Below are positions 1 through 9,276 of a stretch of DNA of 43,123 bases, in pieces. Each line of letters starts with the position of its first letter. Positions within the stretch are counted from its first letter, which is position 1. The translations under genes were made by a program, and so were the position numbers. This DNA comes from Streptomyces laculatispora. Lineage in GTDB: Bacteria; Actinomycetota; Actinomycetes; Streptomycetales; Streptomycetaceae. Location: the NCBI RefSeq assembly GCF_017353455.1, contig NZ_JAFMPZ010000081.1:1-43123 (forward strand), in the 5' to 3' direction. The notes beneath the pieces are model-generated. The model did no database searches. It was not told the origin of the DNA and saw only the letters and a list, made by a program, of their open reading frames with translations.

Positions 1-53
1 AGGACGCGGAGGGCCCCGCGCGATACTTCCGTGCGCGGGGCCCTCCGCGTCCT
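1..53. terminator. Strong hairpin terminator
   Basis: A perfect 21-bp stem (1-21 pairing with 33-53) closes an 11-nt loop. Its right arm touches the stop codon of the minus-strand hydrolase gene, so it is probably that gene's intrinsic terminator. It has no clear U-tract, which is usual in Streptomyces. Confidence 0.75.
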
Positions 54-622
54 CACAGCGTGGCGAGAAATCCGATCGCGACCTTCCAGGCCAGCTCGGC
101 CGAGGCCTGGTCGAAGTCCGGCAGTTCCGCGTCGGTGAACACGTGGCCCGCGCCGGGGTAGCGGTAGATCTCGACGTCGGCGCCGGTCTGCCGCATCTGG
201 AGGTACCAGGAGTTCAGCCAGTCGTGTGTCTCGTACGGGTCCGGGTCCGCGACGTGCAGCTGTACGGGCAGCTCGTCCACCGAGGCGCTCGGAGCGATGT
301 CCGACGTGCCGTGGAAGAGCAGCAGCCCCCGGGCCTTCGCGTCCCCGAGCGCCAGCGTCTGGGCGACGGACGCGCCGAGCGAGAAGCCCGCGTAGACCAG
401 TCCGGAGTCGGAGTAGGGCGCAGCGGCCAGCACGGCCCGCTTCAGCAGCTCCTCCTTGCCCGTCTCCTGCTGGAAGGCCAGTCCTTCCTCGACGGTTTCG
501 AAGGTGTGCCCCGCGAAGATGTCGGGCACCCGCACCTCGTGCCCGGCTGCACGCAGCCGGTCGGCGGCCGCGTGCACCGCAGGGCGCAGACCGTACGTCG
601 AGTGGAAAAGCATGATGTTCAT
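53..622 (-). CDS. Dienelactone hydrolase family protein
   Basis: A 189-aa alpha/beta hydrolase of the dienelactone hydrolase (DLH) family. The nucleophile elbow is GFSLG with Ser81. The Asp is in the HVADPDP segment (about 126-128) and the His in YPGAGH (H160). Classical dienelactone hydrolase uses Cys; here the nucleophile is Ser, as in many DLH-like esterases, so the substrate cannot be inferred. There is no signal peptide, so it should be cytoplasmic. The start at 622 gives the conserved MNIMLFH beginning; an ATG at 631 is only three codons upstream. It is divergent from the channel gene starting at 669, and a strong terminator hairpin lies at its 3' end. Confidence 0.85.
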   Translation of the reverse strand: MNIMLFHSTYGLRPAVHAAADRLRAAGHEVRVPDIFAGHTFETVEEGLAFQQETGKEELLKRAVLAAAPYSDSGLVYAGFSLGASVAQTLALGDAKARGLLLFHGTSDIAPSASVDELPVQLHVADPDPYETHDWLNSWYLQMRQTGADVEIYRYPGAGHVFTDAELPDFDQASAELAWKVAIGFLATL

Positions 623-668
623 GAGGCCCATGGTGCCAGTTACCGTCGAGAGCTTGGAGAGCGACAGG

Positions 669-1790
669 ATGGAGACCCTACTGCGTCCGCTGATCATCCT
701 CGGCGGTTCGGTAGTGATCACACTGGTGGTCGGCTGGCTGGTGGACCTGCTGCTCAGACGGGCCGACGGGCGGCATCACGAGACCCCGTTGTGGGGTCTG
801 CTGCGGCGCTGCCGGATACCGTTCCAGGTCACGTTGTGCACGGCGCTGCTGCGGGCCAGCTACACCCAGACCGGGCTCGATCTGATCAGCGACCACCGCG
901 GGGGCATCGGCCAGGCGCTGACGCTGGTGATGATCGGCGCCTCGGCCTGGCTGGTGCTGCGGATCGCCATCGCGGTGGTGGACTCGGTGTACGCGCGCTA
1001 CGCGGCGAACACCCGGGACCCGGCGCGGGTGCGGCGGGTGCGGACGCAGGTGACGCTGATCCAGCGGGTGGTCACCGCGATCGTGACGACGGTCGCCGTC
1101 GCCGCGATGCTGCTGACGTTCCCGGCCATGCGGACAGTGGGCACCTCGATGCTGGCCTCGGCCGGTGTCCTCGGCATCGTCGCGGGTGTCGCCGCCCAGT
1201 CCACGCTCGGCAACCTCTTCGCGGGCCTGCAGATCGCCTTCGGCGACATGGTGCGGATCGGTGACACGGTGGTGGTGAACGACGAGTGGGGCACGATCGA
1301 GGAGATCACGCTGACCTTCCTCGCGGTACGGACCTGGGACGAGCGGCGGATCACGATGCCGGTCTCGTACTTCACGAGCCAGCCCTTCGAGAACTGGTCG
1401 CGCGGCGGGGCCCAGATGACCGGTTCGGTCTTCTTCCACCTGGACCACTCGGCGCCGGTCGCCGCGATGCGCGACCAGCTGCGGGACATCCTGGGCGACT
1501 GCGCCGCGTGGGACGGCCGGAACTGGTCGCTGGCCGTCACCGACACCACCCCCTCCACGGTCGTGGTGCGTGCGGTGGTCACCGCGAAGGACGCGGACGA
1601 CATCTGGACCGTGCGCTGCGCGGTCCGGGAGCAGATGATCGGCTGGCTGCGCGATCACCATCCGTACGCGCTGCCGAGGATCGCGACGGCGCCCGCGGCG
1701 CCGCCGCCCGAGGACGGGTGGCCGGTCAGGACCCACCCGAACGGGAAGCCGGCGGGCCGGGACAGGGCGCCGCGCACCGGGCGCGGCTGA
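669..1790 (+). CDS. Mechanosensitive ion channel family protein (MscS-like)
   Basis: A 373-aa MscS-family membrane protein. Hydrophobic segments lie near residues 7-26, 80-110 and 140-185. The MscS signature follows: a Gly/Ala-rich pore helix (GVLGIVAGVAAQSTLGNLF) and then the beta domain with GDMVRIGDTVVVNDEWGTIEEITL and the conserved ENWSR region. The C-terminus is Pro-rich and cytoplasmic. The family releases solutes on hypo-osmotic shock; that role is known for the family and inferred here. The ATG at 669 is chosen because GGAG lies about 9 nt upstream and translation starts directly at the first membrane segment. Upstream in-frame codons overlap the divergent hydrolase gene. Confidence 0.88.
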   Translation: METLLRPLIILGGSVVITLVVGWLVDLLLRRADGRHHETPLWGLLRRCRIPFQVTLCTALLRASYTQTGLDLISDHRGGIGQALTLVMIGASAWLVLRIAIAVVDSVYARYAANTRDPARVRRVRTQVTLIQRVVTAIVTTVAVAAMLLTFPAMRTVGTSMLASAGVLGIVAGVAAQSTLGNLFAGLQIAFGDMVRIGDTVVVNDEWGTIEEITLTFLAVRTWDERRITMPVSYFTSQPFENWSRGGAQMTGSVFFHLDHSAPVAAMRDQLRDILGDCAAWDGRNWSLAVTDTTPSTVVVRAVVTAKDADDIWTVRCAVREQMIGWLRDHHPYALPRIATAPAAPPPEDGWPVRTHPNGKPAGRDRAPRTGRG

Positions 1791-1816
1791 CCGGCCCGCC
1801 CCGGGAGCGGGTCAGC
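1786..1816. terminator. Hairpin between convergent genes
   Basis: GCTGACC (1786-1792) and GGTCAGC (1810-1816) form a short inverted repeat that contains both stop codons of the convergent channel and antiporter genes. It may be a compact bidirectional terminator. The stem is only 7 bp, so this is tentative. Confidence 0.35.
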
Positions 1817-3398
1817 GCAGACTGCGTACGTCCAGCTGTCGCAGCACCCGGTCGACGACCTCGGGGTCGGCGCCGGCCTCGCTGCGCGCGGAGAGCACCG
1901 CGTGGCGGGCGGCCGACAGCATCTCGCGCTGGATGCGGCTGACCGCCTTGAACCGCTCGGCGCGCTTCGCGTACGCCTCGCGCCGCTCGTCGTCGACCAT
2001 GTCGGGGCTGATCCGCGCGCCCACGTCGTAGGCCAGCCGCTGGAGGCGCTCCACGACGTCCTCGGGGAACTCCTCGACCTCCTGGATCTCCTTGAACCGC
2101 TGCCGGGCGGCCTTGGCGGCCCGGATCGCGAGGTCCCGCTCCAGCGCCTCCTCGGCGTCGGTGTCCGCCCGGACCCGCAGCTTGCGCACCAGCCATGGCA
2201 GGGTCAGTCCCTGGAAGACCAGGGTGACCATGATCACGGCGAAGGCGATGAAGACGATCTCGTCACGGCCCGGGAAGGGCTTTCCGTCGTCCGTCTTCAG
2301 CGGGATCGCGAGCGCCAGCGCGACCGACGCCACCCCGCGCATCCCGGCCCACCACATGACGACGGTCTCCCGCCAGCCGGCGGGGATCTCCTCGCTGACG
2401 TCACGGCGGGTGTGCAGCCGCTTCGCCAGCCAGGTCGCGGGCAGCAGATAGAGCAGCCGGACGCCGACGACGACCGCGACGACGGCGAGGGCCCAGCCCG
2501 CCATCTCCAGTCCGCGCCCGTCGGCCGTCCCGAAGACGTTGTGCAGTTCGAGGCCGATCAGCCCGAAGGCGACACCGGTGACGAGGGTGTCGACGATCTC
2601 CCAGAAGGTACGGCCGGTGAGCCGGCCCAGGACGTCGTCGGCGTCGGCGGTGTGCTCGGCGAGGAAGAGCGCCGTGGTGAGGACGGCGAGCACGCCCGAG
2701 CCCATCAGCTCCTCGGCGAGCGCATAGCTGACGAACGGCACCAGCAGGGTGAGCCCGACCTGGAGCGTGGCATCGCCGAGCAGGCCCATGAGTTTGATGG
2801 TGAGCCAGCCGAGCGCGACGCCCACCGCCACGGCGACGACGGCGGAGAGGAACAGCAGCCCGAACGCCTCCGGCAGCGAGAAGGTGCCGCTCACCGCGGC
2901 GGCGATCGCCACGTGGTAGAGCACGATCGCGGTCACGTCGTTGAACAGCCCCTCGCCCTCCAGGATGGAGACGAGCCTGCGGGGCAGCCCGACCGAACCG
3001 GCGACTGCGGTCGCCGCGACCGGGTCGGGCGGCGCCACGAGCGCGCCGAGTGCGACAGCGGCGGCGATGGGCAGCCCGGGGACGATCGCGTTGGCGACCG
3101 TGGCCACGGCCGCCGTCGTCAGAAAGACCAGCGCCACGGCCAGCAGAAAGATCGGTCGTTTATTGGCGGCGAACTGCCGCCAGGAGGTGCGCTGCACGGA
3201 GGCGTAGAGCAAGGGCGGAAGCAGCGCGGGAAGGATGATCTCAGGCGGGATGTCCACATTCGGCACGAAGCTGAGGAGGGCCATCCCGACGCCCACGAGC
3301 GTCATCAGCACTGGTGCGGGGAGCTTCAACCGCTCCCCCAGCGGCACGGTGACCACTGCTCCGAGCAACAGCATGAGCAGTAGGGTCAATTGGTCCAC
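1812..3398 (-). CDS. Na+/H+ antiporter, CPA1 family
   Basis: A 528-aa cation:proton antiporter of the CPA1 (NhaP/NHE-like) type. About 12 hydrophobic segments fill residues 1-420 and a charged cytoplasmic tail of about 110 residues follows. The family hallmark FND is seen in GEGLFNDVTAIVLYHVAIA. The GALVAPPDPVAATAV segment matches the conserved unwound-helix region that holds the ion-binding Asp. The expected role is Na+ (or K+) export against protons for pH and salt homeostasis; the ion is not decided by sequence. The start at 3398 precedes the first membrane helix (LTLLLMLLLGAVVTV). It is convergent with the MscS gene and separated by 241 bp from the divergent GH95-like gene. Confidence 0.9.
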   Translation of the reverse strand: MDQLTLLLMLLLGAVVTVPLGERLKLPAPVLMTLVGVGMALLSFVPNVDIPPEIILPALLPPLLYASVQRTSWRQFAANKRPIFLLAVALVFLTTAAVATVANAIVPGLPIAAAVALGALVAPPDPVAATAVAGSVGLPRRLVSILEGEGLFNDVTAIVLYHVAIAAAVSGTFSLPEAFGLLFLSAVVAVAVGVALGWLTIKLMGLLGDATLQVGLTLLVPFVSYALAEELMGSGVLAVLTTALFLAEHTADADDVLGRLTGRTFWEIVDTLVTGVAFGLIGLELHNVFGTADGRGLEMAGWALAVVAVVVGVRLLYLLPATWLAKRLHTRRDVSEEIPAGWRETVVMWWAGMRGVASVALALAIPLKTDDGKPFPGRDEIVFIAFAVIMVTLVFQGLTLPWLVRKLRVRADTDAEEALERDLAIRAAKAARQRFKEIQEVEEFPEDVVERLQRLAYDVGARISPDMVDDERREAYAKRAERFKAVSRIQREMLSAARHAVLSARSEAGADPEVVDRVLRQLDVRSLR

Positions 3399-3508
3399 GA
3401 GGTGCCTTCCGGAGCGCGGCGAGCCGGCCGCGGCGATCGGCCGACCCGGAGTTCCAGCCTGCCACGCAAGGCGCGTAATCCCGGCAACACCCCCGCCACA
3501 CAGCCCTT

Positions 3509-3543
3509 CTGACCGACCATTCCTCCGATGTTTCTGCGGTCAG
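3509..3543. repeat. Inverted repeat upstream of the GH95-like gene
   Basis: CTGACCG (3509-3515) and CGGTCAG (3537-3543) form 7-bp arms about 97 bp upstream of the glycoside hydrolase start. The 21-nt spacing places the arms two to three helical turns apart, so this could be an operator. No regulator gene is adjacent. Confidence 0.3.
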
Positions 3544-3639
3544 CCCTCTTCCGCTGCCCTCTCCGGGCGGGCAGTATGCGGCATGCGTCATTCAGGGACG
3601 AGAACTCTCACCACATACATGACTGGCAGGAGAGACCAC

Positions 3640-5955
3640 GTGACCGCGTTCTCCCGAAGGCATTTCGTCGGCACAGCCGCTGCCGGAACCTCCGCGTTCT
3701 GGATCGCCGGATCCCCCACCGCGTGGGCGGCGACCGCCCCGTCGCCGGCGGGCCGACCGGGCCCCGACGTCCACGAGAAGACCGTCCGGGACGCCGCCAT
3801 GACCTGGCGCACTCTCCCCACCGGCTGGCAGCAGGCCCCGTTCCTGGCCAACGGCCACCTCGGCGCCCAGCTGTACGCGGGCCAGTCCGCCAACACGCTG
3901 AAGCTGATGCTGAGCCACAGCCAGGTGCAGGACCAGCGCGGCCAGTGGCGCGGCGGCATCGGCTTCTCCCGTCTCCCCATCGGGTACTTCACCCTGACCC
4001 TGGCCGGGGAGATCACCGGCGTCGACTGGACCCTGGACCTGTACGACGCCGAGCTGCGCGGCACCGTCACCACCACCCGCGGCTCGCTGGCCTTCTCCGC
4101 CCTCGTCCAGAACGACACGAGTGCCCTGCTGATCTCCACCCGGCCCACTCCGGGCGAGGAGGCCGCGGCCTGGTCCTTCCAGTGGCTGCGGGCCGCCACC
4201 ACCCGCAGCAGCGGCAAGCCCGAGGACTACACGCCCAACCCGGACCCGCGGGCCGGCGACGGTTTCGTCGAACAGCCGCTGCTCGCGGGCGGCGGCTGGA
4301 CCACCGCCTGGCGCGAGCGGCGCGAGGGCACCGGCCGGCTGCTCGCCGCCCACCTCGTGTACCGCTTCCCCGGCCAGGTGTCCGAGGCGACGGCGGACGC
4401 GCTGCGGGCCGTGGACCGCACCCTGGCCGCGGACCCGGACCGGCTGGTGGACCGTCACCGCCGCTGGTGGCACGCGTACTACCGGCGCAGCTTCCTCTCC
4501 GTACCGGACAAGCGGCTGCAGAGCTTCTACCTCATCCAGCTCTACAAGCTCGCCGCGTCGACCAGGGCCGGGGGACCGACGATCTCCGAATGGGGCCCCT
4601 GGTTCCCCGAGGTCGGCAACAACTGGACCGCGGTCTGGTGGAATCTCAACGTCCAGATCGGCATGGCGCCGGTCCACGGTTCCAACCACCCCGAACTCGA
4701 CTCGGTGACAAGCACCTTCCGCCGCTTCGAGCACAACCTCCCGACGTCGGTCCCGGCCGGGTACCGCGACGGCGAGAGCTACGCGCTGGGCCACCCCTCC
4801 GACTGGCAGCTGCGCGCGGGCGACACCTACGACGTCGGCGCCCCCGGCTCGGACCACGTCTCCGACAACTTCGGCAACCTCATCTGGGCGCTGCACAACG
4901 TCTGGCAGTCCTACCGGCACTCGATGGACCTGTCCGTCCTTCGCGACGTCGTGCACCCGATCCTCGCGAAGGCCGTCAACTTCTACGCGCACTTCCTGCA
5001 CGAGGGCCCGGACGGCAGGCTGCACCTGCTGGAGACCCGCTCCCCCGAGTACGCCAACGCCGAGGACTGCACCTACGACCTCTCGCTCATCCGCTGGGGA
5101 GTGCGCACCCTCATCGCGTCCTCGAAGCTGCTGCGGAACAACGACCCGCGGCTCGGGCGCTGGCAGGACATCGAACGGCGCCTCACCCCGTACGCCGAGG
5201 ACCCGGTGGCCGGTGTGATGATCGGCAAGGACGTCCCGCTGGCCGACTCCCACCGCCACCACTCGCACCTGCTCTGGCTGTACCCGCTGCGCGAGCGCAG
5301 CTGGGACCGGGCCGGGGACCGGGACGTGATGCGGCGCTCCATGGACCACTGGGTCTCCATGCAGCAGCTGTGGCACGGCTACAGCTACGCGACCGCCTCG
5401 TCGATGTACTCGGTGACGGACGAGCCGGAGAAGGCCCTCGACTTCCTGACCTTCTTCACCGATCTGAAGGTGGTCGCGGACTGTCAGATGACGGTCAACA
5501 CGATGTACCGGGAGGGCAAGAACCTCGCCCTGGAGAGCCCGTTGTCCGCCGCCCAGTCGATGCTCGACATGGTGGTGCAGGGACACGAGGGAGTGGTGAA
5601 GGTCTTCCCGTCCGTCTCGGACCGCTGGGCCGACGCGTCGATCGCCTCACTGCGCACCCAGGGGGCCTTCCTCGTGGACGCCGACCGCTCGGACGGTGCC
5701 ACGCGCTGGGTACGGGTCCACAGCGAGGCGGGGGCTCCACTGACCCTGGACCACTCGGTCCGGGGCCCGGTCGAGGTACGGGACACCCACGGCCGCCCGC
5801 TGCGCTGGCGGGAGACCGGGCCGGGCCGGATCACGGTCGACCTGTCCCGCGGCGCCACAGCGGTGATCACCCCGCGGGGCGCCCGCCGCACCGGGGCGGG
5901 CCCGCGCGACGTGCCGTCGAACGGGGCGTGGACGAAATGGGGCCTGCCGGGCTGA
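3640..5955 (+). CDS. Tat-exported glycoside hydrolase, GH95-like
   Basis: A 771-aa secreted protein. The N-terminus has a twin-arginine signal (SRRHFVG, Arg6-Arg7), a hydrophobic stretch and a likely signal-peptidase site after AWA near residue 30. The mature part resembles (alpha/alpha)6-barrel glycoside hydrolases of the GH95 clade (family known for alpha-L-fucosidases): WWNLNVQ in the active-site region, the ETRSPEY motif with candidate acid residues, and a conserved SHRHHSHLLWLYP block. The true substrate is unproven. The GTG at 3640 is preferred over the ATG at 3619 because AGGAGA lies 5-6 nt before it and it starts directly at the Tat signal. No carbohydrate uptake genes are adjacent, so it appears to be a stand-alone exoenzyme. 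Confidence 0.82.
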   Translation: MTAFSRRHFVGTAAAGTSAFWIAGSPTAWAATAPSPAGRPGPDVHEKTVRDAAMTWRTLPTGWQQAPFLANGHLGAQLYAGQSANTLKLMLSHSQVQDQRGQWRGGIGFSRLPIGYFTLTLAGEITGVDWTLDLYDAELRGTVTTTRGSLAFSALVQNDTSALLISTRPTPGEEAAAWSFQWLRAATTRSSGKPEDYTPNPDPRAGDGFVEQPLLAGGGWTTAWRERREGTGRLLAAHLVYRFPGQVSEATADALRAVDRTLAADPDRLVDRHRRWWHAYYRRSFLSVPDKRLQSFYLIQLYKLAASTRAGGPTISEWGPWFPEVGNNWTAVWWNLNVQIGMAPVHGSNHPELDSVTSTFRRFEHNLPTSVPAGYRDGESYALGHPSDWQLRAGDTYDVGAPGSDHVSDNFGNLIWALHNVWQSYRHSMDLSVLRDVVHPILAKAVNFYAHFLHEGPDGRLHLLETRSPEYANAEDCTYDLSLIRWGVRTLIASSKLLRNNDPRLGRWQDIERRLTPYAEDPVAGVMIGKDVPLADSHRHHSHLLWLYPLRERSWDRAGDRDVMRRSMDHWVSMQQLWHGYSYATASSMYSVTDEPEKALDFLTFFTDLKVVADCQMTVNTMYREGKNLALESPLSAAQSMLDMVVQGHEGVVKVFPSVSDRWADASIASLRTQGAFLVDADRSDGATRWVRVHSEAGAPLTLDHSVRGPVEVRDTHGRPLRWRETGPGRITVDLSRGATAVITPRGARRTGAGPRDVPSNGAWTKWGLPG

Positions 5956-5979
5956 CCCGGCGGCCGGCCGCCGCGGGCC

Positions 5980-6462
5980 TCAGCGCTCCAGCGGCCGGCG
6001 CATCGCCCGGTGGGGGATGCCCGCGTCGGGGAACTCGGGGCCGTAGGCCTCGTAGCCGAGCCGTTCGTAGAAGCCGAGCGCGTGCGTCTGGGCGTGCAGG
6101 TCGACGGCGGCGAGGCCGAGGTCACGGCCCGCGTCCTCGATGGCCCGCACCAGCGCCGCGCCGACCCCGAGGCCGCGTGCCCCACTGGTCACCGCGAGCC
6201 GGCCCAGCGAGCCGACCGTGAGGTCACCGCCGGTCTTCGCCGCCGCGCCGGGGCCGTGCAGCAGCCGTCCGGTGCCCAGCGCCGTGCCGTCCGCCGCGAC
6301 GGCGATGACATGCAGCGCGTCCGCGTCGTAGGCGTCGTACTCGATCTCCTCGGGCACGTTCTGCTCACCGACGAAGACGTCCTTGCGGACCTGGAAGCAG
6401 GCGGCGCGGTCCTGCTCCCCGGCGGCGGTACGGGTGGTGTACGAGGGAGGCGCGCCGGTCAT
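5980..6462 (-). CDS. GNAT family N-acetyltransferase
   Basis: A 160-aa acetyltransferase of the GNAT fold (ElaA/YjdJ-like size). The acetyl-CoA binding region is visible as [21 protein letters not shown], matching the R/Q-x-x-G-x-G/A loop. The C-terminal [16 protein letters not shown] is the usual beta-bulge and Tyr motif. The substrate is unknown. Its ATG overlaps the TGA of the upstream pseudouridine synthase gene by 4 nt (6459-6462), so translation is probably coupled in one operon. Its stop lies 24 nt from the stop of the convergent GH95-like gene, with a self-complementary GGCGGCC/GGCCGCC sequence (5959-5972) between them. Confidence 0.88.
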   Translation of the reverse strand: MTGAPPSYTTRTAAGEQDRAACFQVRKDVFVGEQNVPEEIEYDAYDADALHVIAVAADGTALGTGRLLHGPGAAAKTGGDLTVGSLGRLAVTSGARGLGVGAALVRAIEDAGRDLGLAAVDLHAQTHALGFYERLGYEAYGPEFPDAGIPHRAMRRPLER

Positions 6463-7400
6463 TCGCTCTCCGCCGCGATCCGGTCCAGGGCCTGCTGGAG
6501 GTCGTCCGGGTAGGTGCTGGAGAACTCGACCCAGCGGCCGTCCGAGGGGTGCTCGAAGCCGAGCCGGACGGCGTGCAGCCACTGCCGGGTCAGGCCCAGC
6601 CGCTTGGCCATCGTCGGGTCGGCGCCATAGGTCAGGTCGCCGACGCAGGGGTGGCGGTGGGCGGACATGTGCACCCGGATCTGATGCGTACGGCCGGTCT
6701 CCAGCTTGATGTCCAGGAGGCTGGCGGCGCGGTACGCCTCGATCAGGTCGTAGTGCGTGACGGAGGGCTTGCCCTCGGCGACGACCGCCCACTTGTAGTC
6801 GTGGGTGGGGTGGCGGCCGATGGGGGCGTCGATGGTGCCGCTCATCGGGTCCGGGTGGCCCTGGACCAGCGCGTGGTACTTCTTGTCGACGATCCGGTCC
6901 CGGAACTGGGCCTTCAGCAGCGTGTAGGCACGCTCGGACTTGGCGACGACCATCAGCCCCGAGGTGCCGACGTCGAGCCGGTGCACGATGCCCTGGCGCT
7001 CGGCGGCACCCGAGGTGGAGATCCGGTACCCGGCGGCGGCGAGGCCGCCGATGACGGTGGTGCCGGTCCAGCCGGGGCTCGGGTGTGCGGCGACACCGAC
7101 CGGCTTCATGATCACGACGATGTCGTCGTCGTCATGGACGATCTCCATGCCCTCGACGGGCTCGGCCACGATCTGCACCGGTGCAGGAGCCTGCGGCATC
7201 TCCACTTCCAGCCAGGCGCCGCCGTGCACCCGCTCGGACTTCCCGGCCACCGAACCGTCCACCTGCACCTTCCCGGCGGCGGCCAGCTCTGCGGCCTTGG
7301 TGCGGGAGAAACCGAACATGCGGGAAATGGCGGCGTCGACACGCTCGCCTTCCAGGCCATCGGGTACGGGCAGGGTTCGGATCTCGGGATGCGTACTCAC
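6459..7400 (-). CDS. RluA/RluD family RNA pseudouridine synthase
   Basis: A 313-aa protein with an N-terminal S4 RNA-binding domain (about 12-70, [23 protein letters not shown]) and an RluA-type catalytic domain. The catalytic aspartate is in [13 protein letters not shown] (Asp143); the later HQIRVHM segment is also typical. RluD-type enzymes isomerise uridines in 23S rRNA helix 69; the exact site here is inferred only from family. The start is a GTG ([11 protein letters not shown]) because no ATG precedes the S4 domain in frame without running into lspA. It is 23 nt downstream of lspA and overlaps the GNAT gene. The lspA-rluD pair is common in bacteria. Confidence 0.92.
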   Translation of the reverse strand: MSTHPEIRTLPVPDGLEGERVDAAISRMFGFSRTKAAELAAAGKVQVDGSVAGKSERVHGGAWLEVEMPQAPAPVQIVAEPVEGMEIVHDDDDIVVIMKPVGVAAHPSPGWTGTTVIGGLAAAGYRISTSGAAERQGIVHRLDVGTSGLMVVAKSERAYTLLKAQFRDRIVDKKYHALVQGHPDPMSGTIDAPIGRHPTHDYKWAVVAEGKPSVTHYDLIEAYRAASLLDIKLETGRTHQIRVHMSAHRHPCVGDLTYGADPTMAKRLGLTRQWLHAVRLGFEHPSDGRWVEFSSTYPDDLQQALDRIAAESE

Positions 7401-7423
7401 CTGTCGAGTATGCCTTGCGCGTC

Positions 7424-8077
7424 CTAGTCCTTGTGCACGGTGCCGTCGGGGTCCAGACCCTTGAACGAAAGGATCACGATGAGGATGCCGCCGCAGACGA
7501 TCGCGGAGTCGGCCAGATTGAAGACGGCGAAGTGGGCGGGGGCGATGAAGTCCACCACCGCGCCCTCGAAGACGCCCGGCGCACGGAAGATGCGGTCGGT
7601 GAGGTTGCCCAGCGCACCGCCGAGCAGCAGCCCGAGCGCGATGGCCCACGGCAGGCTGTAGAGCTTGCGCGCGAGCCGTGCGATCACCACGATGACGGTC
7701 GCCGCGATGATCGTGAAGATGATCGTGAAGGCCTCACCGATACCGAACGCGGCTCCCGCGTTGCGGATCGCGTCGAGCCTGAGCCAGCTGCCGAAGATCT
7801 CGATCGGCTCCTGGTGCTCCAGCTTCGCCACCACGAGCATCTTGCTGCCCAGGTCGAGCAGATAGGCGAGCACGGCGACGCAGAAGAGCAGGATGATCCG
7901 TCGCCGGCGCGTGGCCGGCGAACGGTCGACCGCCGCTTCCCCGTCCTCGGCCGCGGTGGTGTCCGCCGCCGGCCCGTCCGGGGCCCCGGCCCCGTCGCTC
8001 CGCTCCGGCTCGGCTCCTTCGTGTCCCTCAGCCTCAGGGATGTCCGGCGTACCGATGATGCTCTCCGCCTCTGCCAC
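7424..8077 (-). CDS. lspA: Signal peptidase II (lipoprotein signal peptidase)
   Basis: A 217-aa membrane aspartyl protease that removes signal peptides from prolipoproteins after diacylglyceryl transfer. Four hydrophobic segments follow a non-conserved acidic N-terminal extension of about 55 residues that is longer than in E. coli LspA. The catalytic dyad is visible in the two conserved blocks GNLTDRIFR (Asp161) and FNLADSAI (Asp190), and the upstream NAGAAFGIG block is also typical. The GTG start at 8077 has GAGGGA a few bases upstream. It is probably the first or second gene of a minus-strand transcript continuing into the pseudouridine synthase and GNAT genes. Confidence 0.95.
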   Translation of the reverse strand: MAEAESIIGTPDIPEAEGHEGAEPERSDGAGAPDGPAADTTAAEDGEAAVDRSPATRRRRIILLFCVAVLAYLLDLGSKMLVVAKLEHQEPIEIFGSWLRLDAIRNAGAAFGIGEAFTIIFTIIAATVIVVIARLARKLYSLPWAIALGLLLGGALGNLTDRIFRAPGVFEGAVVDFIAPAHFAVFNLADSAIVCGGILIVILSFKGLDPDGTVHKD

Positions 8078-8134
8078 GTGAGTCCCTCAACCTAGTTCCC
8101 GACTGAGGACGAGGGTACGACACACCGGCGGGGA

Positions 8135-8977
8135 TCAGCCGCGTCGTTCCTGCTTCTGTTTGTCCTCGACACACAGGGTGGCCCGGGGGAACGCCTGCAT
8201 CCGTGCCTTGCCGATCGGATTGCCGCAGATCTCGCAGAGCCCGTACGTCCCGGCGTCGAGGCGGGCCAGCGCCCGCTCGGTCTGTTCCAGCATCTCCTGG
8301 GCGTTGGCGGCGAGCGACATCTCGTGTTCGCGGGTGATGTTCTTGGTGCCGGTGTCCGCCTCGTCGTCACCCGCCCCGTCACCGGAGTCCCGCATCAGCC
8401 CGGCCAGCGCCGCGCCCGAGGCCTCCAGCTCTCTGCGCAGCCGGGTGATCTCGCCGGTCAGCTCGGACCGGGCGGCCGACACCTCCTCCGGCGTCCAGGG
8501 GTCCTCGCCCGGCCGTACGGCCAGCTCCCCCGGCGTGGTCGCGGCGGCGCGGGCCGGGGGCACGGGTGCCGTGCTCCGTCCGGCGGTCCGGGTCCTGGCC
8601 GCGCTCTTCTTGGCTACCACCGTGTGGGCTCCCGTCTGCTCGGCGGCCTCGGCCGCCCCTGTGGCCGCAGCGGCGGCCTTCTTCGAAGCCTTCTTGGCCG
8701 GGGTCTTCCCGGCCGCGGTCTTCTTCGGCGCGGCCTTCTTCGCCGCCGCCTTCCTGGTCGCCGGTTTTCTGGTCACTGCCTCCTTGGCAGCCTGCTTCGC
8801 GGGCTTCCCGGCAGCGCTCGTCGTCGCGGCAGCCGGCTCGGGCCCGTCCTCGGGCACGGGCCGCGTACCCGCGCCCGAAGCGTCGCCCGGGCCTGCCTCC
8901 GGCGTTGTCTCCCCGGCTGCCGCGCCCGTGGATCCCGCTGACGCCGTCTTCTTTACGGCGGTCTTCTTCGCCACCAT
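8135..8977 (-). CDS. DksA/TraR-like protein with histone-H1-like N-terminal tail
   Basis: A 280-aa protein. Residues about 57-130 are Lys/Ala/Pro-rich with repeated AAKK, APKK and PAKK units, like histone H1 or HupS tails. Residues about 160-245 form a charged helical hairpin, and the C-terminus has a DksA/TraR zinc-finger-like module (GLCEICGNPIGKARMQAFP then TLCVEDKQ). Cys248, Cys251 and Cys269 are present but the fourth ligand position (272) is Asp. DksA/TraR proteins bind RNA polymerase in the secondary channel; the basic tail suggests additional DNA or RNA binding. The start at 8977 is chosen over the ATG at 8998 because GAAGGGG lies 9-10 nt upstream. Its 5' region is divergent from the ileS T-box leader. 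Confidence 0.82.
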   Translation of the reverse strand: MVAKKTAVKKTASAGSTGAAAGETTPEAGPGDASGAGTRPVPEDGPEPAAATTSAAGKPAKQAAKEAVTRKPATRKAAAKKAAPKKTAAGKTPAKKASKKAAAAATGAAEAAEQTGAHTVVAKKSAARTRTAGRSTAPVPPARAAATTPGELAVRPGEDPWTPEEVSAARSELTGEITRLRRELEASGAALAGLMRDSGDGAGDDEADTGTKNITREHEMSLAANAQEMLEQTERALARLDAGTYGLCEICGNPIGKARMQAFPRATLCVEDKQKQERRG

Positions 8978-9276
8978 GGCCGCGGCCCCTTCACACATTG
9001 TGATCTTGCTCGCGAGTCTCGCTGGGACGATAAGTCGACCCCAGCCCCGCGGCAACGGGGCACGCCGCCGAATCGCCCCTCCCCGTGTCCGGATCACAGC
9101 GCGCCTGAATCCGTTGTGCCCAGCTCCCCGCCCGGTAATCCGCCTTCCGCTCCCCCGGCCGGCCGCACCGGGACTCCGAGCGGCGTGTCTGGCCATTCGG
9201 GTCATGCCGGGGCCCGCCGTCAAACCGGTCGGCCACCGCACCCCGGGCCCCGTACACTGGCGGCAGCGAGAGGCGT
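8978..9276. other. Divergent intergenic region upstream of the ileS leader
   Basis: About 300 bp between the DksA-like gene and the T-box leader, with no credible coding frame. It should hold the divergent promoters. The best ileS candidate is a -10-like TACACT at 9253-9258, about 20 nt before the T-box; I see no convincing -35 at the right spacing. Nothing else recognisable was found. Confidence 0.4.

Noticed and set aside
3592..5586. A 664-codon minus-strand open frame opposite the GH95-like gene
   Set aside because: It is a shadow frame. The plus strand has the Tat signal and glycosidase motifs.
5959..5972. GGCGGCCGGCCGCC between the GH95-like and GNAT genes as a terminator
   Set aside because: It is a loopless palindrome that cannot form a normal hairpin without losing central pairs, so it was mentioned but not called.
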